Shown here piece after piece: positions 1 through 4,423 of a stretch of DNA of 9,281 nt (within the stretch, counting starts at the first letter, position 1; each line of letters opens with the position of its first letter). Source of the stretch: DATEJJ01 sp039649115 (lineage in GTDB: Bacteria; Actinomycetota; Actinomycetes; Mycobacteriales; Micromonosporaceae); NCBI GenBank assembly GCA_039649115.1, contig JBBWZQ010000133.1:1-9281 (forward strand), written 5' to 3'. Below the pieces are notes generated by a model. It was given only the letters and a program-made list of their open reading frames with translations, ran no database searches and was not told the origin of the DNA. The position numbers and the translations under genes are program-made.

Positions 1-244
1 CCAGTTCGTTGATGGTGGCCACCAGGTCGCTGAGGTGGATGCCGCTGCGGCGGCCGAGGTCGGCCTGGCTGGCGGGACCGAACTCGTCCAGGCACGCCAG
101 CGCGCGGTAGTGGTACCCCCGCGCTCCCACCGCGGCCATGCCCTCGGACACCAGCCGATGGACGTGCTGGGCGGTCTGCGTGATCAGCCAGCCCGGCAGG
201 TTGGTGAACCGTGCCGGTGCCGTCGCCTCCACCGGTGCTCGCAT
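1..244 (-). CDS. MarR-family transcriptional regulator, N-terminal part (runs off left edge)
   Basis: An open leftward frame starts at ATG 244-242 and stays open to the window edge, giving about 81 residues beginning MRAPVEATAPARFTN. The segment GWLITQTAQHVHRLVSEGMA, then RGYHYRALACLDEFGPASQADLGRRSG and SDLVATINEL, has the order of a MarR protein: a long dimerisation helix, then the first helices of the winged helix-turn-helix. Only about half of a usual 140-160 residue MarR protein is inside the window. The wing and C-terminal helices are missing, so ligand class cannot be judged. The start is supported by AGGGTGG 6-12 nt upstream, or alternatively by a TAGGGT -10 box placed so the mRNA would be leaderless. 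It is divergent from a second MarR-like gene and a dehalogenase, the usual arrangement for a local repressor that controls both directions. Family assignment is from pattern, not a search. Confidence 0.8.
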   Translation of the reverse strand, partial: MRAPVEATAPARFTNLPGWLITQTAQHVHRLVSEGMAAVGARGYHYRALACLDEFGPASQADLGRRSGIHLSDLVATINEL

Positions 245-250
245 GTGACC

Positions 251-256
251 ACCCTA
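251..256 (-). promoter_or_regulatory. Candidate leaderless promoter (-10 box) of the leftward MarR gene
   Basis: Read leftward, TAGGGT is followed by six bases and then the ATG at 244. TANNNT about 7 nt before the start codon is the typical arrangement of leaderless actinobacterial genes, so transcription could begin at the A of ATG. The matching -35 zone (about 274-280) lies in the right arm of the 264-279 palindrome, which would allow direct repression there. The same bases can be read as a ribosome binding site (AGGGTGG), so leaderlessness is inferred. Confidence 0.4.
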
Positions 257-263
257 ACAAATC

Positions 264-279
264 CGTTCGGCGCCGAACG
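264..279. promoter_or_regulatory. Perfect 16-bp palindrome, probable MarR operator
   Basis: CGTTCGGCGCCGAACG is identical to its own reverse complement. It lies between the two divergent MarR-type genes, overlapping the expected -35 zone of the leftward gene. Its half site CGTTCGG occurs again at 293-299, and the run CGAAC also appears at 315-319. MarR dimers commonly bind palindromes of about this size in such shared promoter regions. Which of the two regulators binds is unknown. Confidence 0.6.
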
Positions 280-304
280 ATAGACGGGCTGTCGTTCGGT
301 GCAA

Positions 305-337
305 TAACGTTAGTCGAACAAACGTTAGCCAGATAAA
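305..337 (+). promoter_or_regulatory. Candidate promoter region of the MarR-dehalogenase unit with AACGTTAG repeats
   Basis: AACGTTAG occurs at 306-313 and 321-328, a 15-bp step. The first copy sits in the 8-bp palindrome TAACGTTA (305-312). A weak promoter can be drawn as TTAGTC (310-315), a 16-bp gap and GATAAA (332-337), giving a start near 344. The repeats would then lie on and between the promoter boxes. GGAG at 343-346 is a good ribosome binding site, 7 nt before the ATG at 354. The repeats are certain; their role and the exact promoter boxes are guesses. Confidence 0.35.
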
Positions 338-353
338 CGATCGGAGAACAGTC

Positions 354-779
354 ATGACCACCACCGCACCGCTGCTCAACCCGCAGATCGTCGGCCAGGC
401 CGAGAACGCCCACCAGCCCATCCTGGCCCGCGTCCTGGCACCCACCGGCACCACGAAGAACCAGTGGGTGGCGCTGACGATGACCGCGACCGCCGGCGGC
501 GCCGTCGAGGCGGCCCGGCTGGCCGGCCAGCTCGTCGGCGCCCTGAAGGTCGACCCGGCCGCCGCCCGGGACGCGGTCGCCGAGTTGCTCGCCGCCCGGC
601 TGCTCGCCGACGAGGCGTCCCGGGTCCGGCTCACCGACGCCGGGCGGGCACGGTTCGCCGAGATCCGGGCCGCGATCGACGCGATCGTCACGCCGGCCTA
701 CGCCGGCATCCCGGTCGAGGACCTGGCCACCGCGGCCCGGGTGCTGACGACCGTCACCGCCCGCCTCAACGCCGCATAG
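354..779 (+). CDS. MarR-like winged-helix transcriptional regulator
   Basis: A 141-residue protein of the usual MarR length. After a variable N-terminus, residues about 37-70 form the first helices. Residues about 70-90 (DPAAARDAVAELLAARLLAD) fit the recognition-helix region and its flank. The wing leads into RLTDAGRARFAEIRAAIDAI (about 92-111), which matches the conserved post-wing LTxxGR turn of MarR proteins. The C-terminal helices would complete the dimer interface. GGAG at 343-346 supports the ATG at 354. It is followed after 19 bp by the haloalkane dehalogenase on the same strand, so the two are probably cotranscribed. It faces another MarR gene across a palindromic spacer. It may sense a dehalogenase substrate or product, but that is inference from position. 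The helix-turn-helix is less clear-cut than in classic MarR proteins, so some divergence in DNA binding is possible. Confidence 0.75.
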   Translation: MTTTAPLLNPQIVGQAENAHQPILARVLAPTGTTKNQWVALTMTATAGGAVEAARLAGQLVGALKVDPAAARDAVAELLAARLLADEASRVRLTDAGRARFAEIRAAIDAIVTPAYAGIPVEDLATAARVLTTVTARLNAA

Positions 780-798
780 CCCCGAGGAGAAGCCGATC

Positions 799-1650
799 AT
801 GCGTACCGTCAACGTTCTCGACTCGCACATCGCCTACCAGGACAGCGGCGCGGGCGAGCAGACCGTGTTGTTCCTGCACGGCAACCCGACCACGTCCCAC
901 CTGTGGCGCAACGTCATCCCGCACGTCGCCGGCCAGGCCCGGACGCTGGCGCCGGATCTGATCGGGATGGGCGCCTCCGGCCGGCCCGACATCGAGTACC
1001 GGTTCGTCGACCACGCCCGCTATCTCGACGCCTTCATCGACGCGCTGGAGCTGCCCGAGCTGGTCCTGGTCGGGCACGACTGGGGCGGCGCGCTCGCCCA
1101 GGACTGGGCCGCCCGCCACCCCGGCCGTACCCGGGGGATCGTGTTGTCGGAGACCTTCCTGCGGCCGATGACCTGGGCCGACTATCCAGCACCGGTGGAC
1201 GGGCTGTTCCAGGCGATCCGCACCCCCGGGATCGGCGAGCAGATGGTGCTGGAGGACAACTGGTTCATCGAGGTCGCGCTGCGTGCCACCAACCCCGGCA
1301 TCTCCGATGCGGATCTGGCCGCGTACCGCGCGCCGTATCCCGACCCCGCCTCCCGCCGGCCGCTGCTGCAGTGGGGGCGCCAGCACCCCGTCGAAGGCGA
1401 ACCCGCCGATGTGCACGACCGCGTCGTCGCCTACGACAAGTGGCTGGCCGACTCTCCGGAGGTGCCCAAGCTCCTGCTCACGATCGAACCCGCCGGCCTG
1501 GTCACCGCGGACATCGAACAGTGGGCCCGGGACAACATCGCCGCACTCGAAGTCGAAAGCGTCGGACCCGCCGGCCACCACGCCCCCGAAGACCAACCCG
1601 ACGCCATCGGCCAGGCCGTCGCCGGCTGGCTCACCCGACACCGGCCGTGA
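799..1650 (+). CDS. dhaA: Haloalkane dehalogenase, HLD-II (DhaA/LinB-like) subfamily
   Basis: This alpha/beta-hydrolase of 283 residues hydrolyses carbon-halogen bonds of haloalkanes to an alcohol plus halide through an aspartyl-ester intermediate, in the cytoplasm with no cofactor. HGNPTTSHLWRNVIPHV (27-43) carries Asn29, one halide-binding residue. VGHDWGG (91-97) carries the nucleophile Asp94 and the second halide-binding residue Trp95. SETFLRPMTW (117-126) carries Glu118, and GHHAPED (259-265) carries His260. From memory of Rhodococcus DhaA (Asp106, Glu130, His272), the spacings Asp-Glu of 24 and Asp-His of 166 are the same here. Placing the acid after strand beta-6 is the mark of HLD-II. 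The PDLIGMG and DHARYLDAFIDAL segments also match DhaA closely. The protein is about 10 residues shorter than DhaA. GAGGAGA (784-790) supports the start. It is probably cotranscribed with the MarR-like gene. The natural substrate cannot be read from sequence. Confidence 0.93.
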   Translation: MRTVNVLDSHIAYQDSGAGEQTVLFLHGNPTTSHLWRNVIPHVAGQARTLAPDLIGMGASGRPDIEYRFVDHARYLDAFIDALELPELVLVGHDWGGALAQDWAARHPGRTRGIVLSETFLRPMTWADYPAPVDGLFQAIRTPGIGEQMVLEDNWFIEVALRATNPGISDADLAAYRAPYPDPASRRPLLQWGRQHPVEGEPADVHDRVVAYDKWLADSPEVPKLLLTIEPAGLVTADIEQWARDNIAALEVESVGPAGHHAPEDQPDAIGQAVAGWLTRHRP

Positions 1651-1750
1651 ATCCAGACCCCGGGGCGCTGGTGCCGGCGTCGTTCCTCGACCCGGCGGCG
1701 AAACGGCCACTGCCGACCGAGGTCGACGAAGCCTCCGCGTGCAGGATTGC

Positions 1751-1787
1751 TTGAGTCTCCGGTAAGGGGAGGCGTGAGGATGGGGGC
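1751..1787 (+). promoter_or_regulatory. MerR-type promoter and operator with 19-bp spacer, likely leaderless
   Basis: TTGAGT (1751-1756) and GAGGAT (1776-1781) are 19 bp apart, the over-long spacer typical of promoters controlled by MerR-family proteins. Between them lies an imperfect dyad, CTCC (1757-1760) against GGAG (1768-1771), with a flanking G/C pair at 1755 and 1773. The -10 box ends six bases before the ATG at 1788, so the transcript could start on the start codon. GAGG at 1776-1779 could also act as a ribosome binding site if transcription starts further upstream. Autoregulation by the gene just downstream is the simplest reading. The rest of the 1651-1787 gap holds nothing else I recognise. 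Confidence 0.6.
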
Positions 1788-2729
1788 ATGGGCGGCGACA
1801 CGTGGTACTCGATCGGTGATCTGGCCCGGCGGACCGGGCTGACGGTCAAGGCCATCCGGTTCTATTCCGACCTGGGGATCGTGCCGCCCACCGACCGTAG
1901 CCCGGCCGGCTACCGCCGTTACGGCATCGACGCCGTCGCCCGCCTGGACCTCGTGCGGACGCTGCGCGACCTGGGCCTGGACCTCGCCACCATCCGCAAG
2001 GTGGCGGACCGGGAGATCTCGCTCGCCGAGGTCGCCGCGGCGCACGCCGAGGCGCTGGCGGTGCAGATCCGCACCCTGCGGCTGCGGCGCGCGGTGCTGA
2101 CCGCGGTAGCCAGGCGCGGGTCCACCCCTGAGGAGATGGATCTCATGCACAAGCTGGCCAAGCTCTCCGAGGAGGAGCGCGGGCGCCTGATCGGCGACTT
2201 CCTCGGCGCCGTCTTCGGCGGCCTGTCGGCCAACCCGGCATTCGTGGGGATCATGCGCTCGATGACCCCTGAGCTGCCCGACAACCCCGAGGCCGACCAG
2301 GTCGAGGCGTGGGTGGAGCTGGCCGGGCTGGCTCAGGACCCGGACTTTCGCGCCAGCGTGCGGCGGATGGCCGAACAGCATGCGGCCGAGCGGGCGCTGC
2401 ACGACACCGGGCGACCGCTGCGCGACCCCGCCGCGGCAGTACGCGACCAGGCCGGCCCGGCGCTGGCCGCCGGCGTCGACCCGGCCTCGCCCCAGGCCGA
2501 TCCGGTGGTCGCGGCGGTCACCGCGCAGTACGCGCACACCCTGCGCCACCCCGACGACGGCGACCTCCGGCGCCGGCTGCTGACCCGGCTGGAGACCGCG
2601 AACGACCCGCGGCGGGAGCGGTACCTGCACCTGCTCTCGGTGATCAATGGCTGGCCGGCACCGGAGAGCCTGGCGCCGGCGCTCGACTGGTTCATCCGGG
2701 CCCTGCGCCTCCGGACCCCGGCACATTGA
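1788..2729 (+). CDS. MerR-family transcriptional regulator with a large C-terminal helical domain
   Basis: Residues 7-45, from YSIGDLARRTGLTVKAIRFY to SPAGYRRY, are a standard MerR winged helix-turn-helix. The segment VARLDLVRTLRDLGLDLATI completes the DNA-binding domain, and residues about 80-105 form the dimerisation coiled coil. At 313 residues it is much longer than metal sensors of about 130-150. The remaining 200 residues are mostly helical and contain repeated acidic/Leu/Arg-rich segments. I do not recognise this domain and see no Cys cluster for metal binding or TipA-type signature, so an organic or drug-like ligand is more likely than a metal. The start is fixed by the 19-bp-spacer promoter directly upstream. 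The next gene, a sulfatase, begins 57 bp downstream on the same strand and could be read through from it or be a target, but no matching dyad was seen in that gap. Confidence 0.88.
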   Translation: MGGDTWYSIGDLARRTGLTVKAIRFYSDLGIVPPTDRSPAGYRRYGIDAVARLDLVRTLRDLGLDLATIRKVADREISLAEVAAAHAEALAVQIRTLRLRRAVLTAVARRGSTPEEMDLMHKLAKLSEEERGRLIGDFLGAVFGGLSANPAFVGIMRSMTPELPDNPEADQVEAWVELAGLAQDPDFRASVRRMAEQHAAERALHDTGRPLRDPAAAVRDQAGPALAAGVDPASPQADPVVAAVTAQYAHTLRHPDDGDLRRRLLTRLETANDPRRERYLHLLSVINGWPAPESLAPALDWFIRALRLRTPAH

Positions 2730-2786
2730 CCGGATTCTGACGTTGCCCGAACGCGCACCCGGCCACGCGGGCTCGATGCTGCTGGC

Positions 2787-4283
2787 ATGAGACGTTCTCG
2801 CGACATCCAGTTGTTGTTCGCCGCCGGGGTGAGCGTGGCGCTGCTGGCCGGGCTTGCCGGCGCGCGCGCCAGTTCCGCCGCGGTGCGTCCGGCGGGCGCC
2901 ACCGCGGCACCGCCGAACATCGTGTTCGTGCTGACCGATGACCTGTCCTGGAACCTCGTCCAGTACCTGCCGCAGGTGCGCGGCCTGCAGTCCCAGGGCA
3001 CGACCTTCAACGACTACGTGGTCACCGACTCGCTGTGCTGCCCGTCCCGGTCGTCCATCTTCACCGGCCGCTTCCCGCACGACACCGGCGTGTTCACCAA
3101 CGGGGGCGGTGACGGCGGCTTCGACTACTTCCACAGCCACGGGGAGGAGGGGCAGACCTTCGCCACGGCGCTGCAGGCCAGGGGGTACCGCACGGCGATG
3201 ATGGGCAAGTACCTCAACGGGTACCAGCCGGCCAGCGCCCAGGGGGGCACCGAGCCGTACGTCCCGCCGGGCTGGACCGAGTGGGACGTCGCCGGCAACG
3301 GGTACCCGGAGTTCGCCTACAACCTCAACGAGAACCACACCGTGGTGCACTACGGCACCCAGCCGGCGGACTACCTGACCGACGTGCTGGCGGGCAAGGG
3401 CGCGGCGTTCATCGGCGGCGCGGCCCAGGCGCACACCCCGTTCCTGCTGGAGGTCGCCACGTTCGCGCCGCACGCGCCGGCCACGCCGGCACCCCGGGAC
3501 GCGAACGACTTCCCCGGCCTGACCGCGCCGCGGGGCCCGGCGTTCGACACGCTGCCGACCGACGCGCCGCCGTGGCTCGCCAGCCGGACCCCGCTGACGG
3601 CGGCCGAGAAGCAGACCATCGACAGCAACTTCCGCAAGCGGGCACAGTCGGTCCAGGCGGTCGACGACCTCATCGCCACGCTGCGCTCGGCGCTGGCGGC
3701 CGCGGGCGTGGCAGACAACACGTACCTCGTCTTCAGCTCGGACAACGGGTACCACATGGGCGAGTACCGGCTGAACCCGGGGAAGATGACGGCCTTCGAC
3801 ACCGACATCCGGGTGCCGCTGGTGGTGGCCGGTCCGGGCGTACCCGCCGGGAAGGCCAGCGGCGCGGCGGTCGCCAACATCGACCTGGCGCCCACCTTCG
3901 AGCAGATCGCCGGCGCGACCGTACCGGCCACTGTGGACGGACACAGCCTGCTGCCGCTGCTGCGTGGCGGACCCGCCGGCAACTGGCGCACGGCCAACCT
4001 GGTGGAGCACCACGGCCCGGACACGCTGGCCGGCGATCCGGATCTGCCGGCGGTCAACAGCGGCAACCCACCAAGCTACGAGGCGCTGCACACCGGCGGG
4101 TACACCTACGTCGAGTACGCCGACGGGTCCCGCGAGTACTACGACCTCACCGATGATCCGGCGCAACTGCACAACATCGCCGGCTCGCTGCGCCCGGCGC
4201 GGTTGGCTCAGTTGCACGCGGCGCTCGGCCGGCTGCAGAACTGCCACGACGGCGCGACCTGCTGGGCCGCGGGTCACGCCTGA
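2787..4283 (+). CDS. Exported sulfatase (formylglycine type), N-acetylglucosamine-6-sulfatase-like
   Basis: A 498-residue arylsulfatase-superfamily enzyme that hydrolyses a sulfate ester using a formylglycine made from Cys84 in the motif CCPSR (84-88). Other active-site parts are Asp51-Asp52 (LTDD) and Asp319-Asn320 (SSDNGYH) for the calcium ion, Lys141 (MGKYLNGY), His229 (APHAP) and Lys333. The GKYLNGY and CCPSRSSIFTGRFPH wording, and the Cys pair in the tail (LQNCHDGATCW), resemble the GNS-type branch, so a sulfated sugar is a reasonable substrate guess. Residues 1-32 form a signal peptide with Arg at 2, 3 and 5, a hydrophobic stretch about 9-26 and Ala-rich cleavage options. The RRSRD start is not a convincing twin-arginine motif. 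No good ribosome binding site precedes the ATG and no other in-frame start was found in the gap after merR. A formylglycine-generating enzyme would have to be encoded elsewhere. Confidence 0.9.
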   Translation: MRRSRDIQLLFAAGVSVALLAGLAGARASSAAVRPAGATAAPPNIVFVLTDDLSWNLVQYLPQVRGLQSQGTTFNDYVVTDSLCCPSRSSIFTGRFPHDTGVFTNGGGDGGFDYFHSHGEEGQTFATALQARGYRTAMMGKYLNGYQPASAQGGTEPYVPPGWTEWDVAGNGYPEFAYNLNENHTVVHYGTQPADYLTDVLAGKGAAFIGGAAQAHTPFLLEVATFAPHAPATPAPRDANDFPGLTAPRGPAFDTLPTDAPPWLASRTPLTAAEKQTIDSNFRKRAQSVQAVDDLIATLRSALAAAGVADNTYLVFSSDNGYHMGEYRLNPGKMTAFDTDIRVPLVVAGPGVPAGKASGAAVANIDLAPTFEQIAGATVPATVDGHSLLPLLRGGPAGNWRTANLVEHHGPDTLAGDPDLPAVNSGNPPSYEALHTGGYTYVEYADGSREYYDLTDDPAQLHNIAGSLRPARLAQLHAALGRLQNCHDGATCWAAGHA

Positions 4284-4311
4284 ACCGCCATCCGGATCCC
4301 GCGCGAGGAGC

Positions 4312-4346
4312 CGCCCGATCGGGAAGGCCGGATTGCCCGATGGGCG
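4312..4346 (+). terminator. Bulged GC-rich hairpin after the sulfatase, probable terminator
   Basis: CGCCC (4312-4316) pairs with GGGCG (4342-4346), and ATCGGG (4318-4323) pairs with CCCGAT (4336-4341). G4317 is bulged and the loop is 12 nt, giving 11 base pairs in total, 29 bp after the sulfatase stop. There is no T-run, which is common for high-GC actinobacterial terminators. The first possible ATG of the next frame (4340) is buried in the right arm, which argues against that start. Confidence 0.55.
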
Positions 4347-4378
4347 CGTACGGTCGGGCGCCCGCGAACTCCCGCCGC

Positions 4379-4408
4379 CTGTCACGCTACCCAGATCGTC
4401 TGTTGAAT
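4379..4408 (+). promoter_or_regulatory. Weak candidate promoter of the effector-like gene
   Basis: CTGTCA (4379-4384) and TTGAAT (4403-4408) are 18 bp apart and sit after the hairpin at 4312-4346 and just before the likely start at 4424. Both boxes are imperfect. The spacing and position fit, but this is only a suggestion. Confidence 0.25.
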
Positions 4409-4423
4409 TCCCGGGAGATGGGG

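Noticed and set aside
2730..2786. TTGACC at 2726-2731 as a sulfatase promoter
   Set aside because: No credible -10 box at 16-19 bp (GAACGC or AACGCG), so no promoter is called in this gap.
4355..4364. Palindrome CGGGCGCCCG
   Set aside because: A 10-bp GC-only palindrome is expected by chance in DNA this GC-rich, and it has no loop to form a hairpin. It is not called as an operator.
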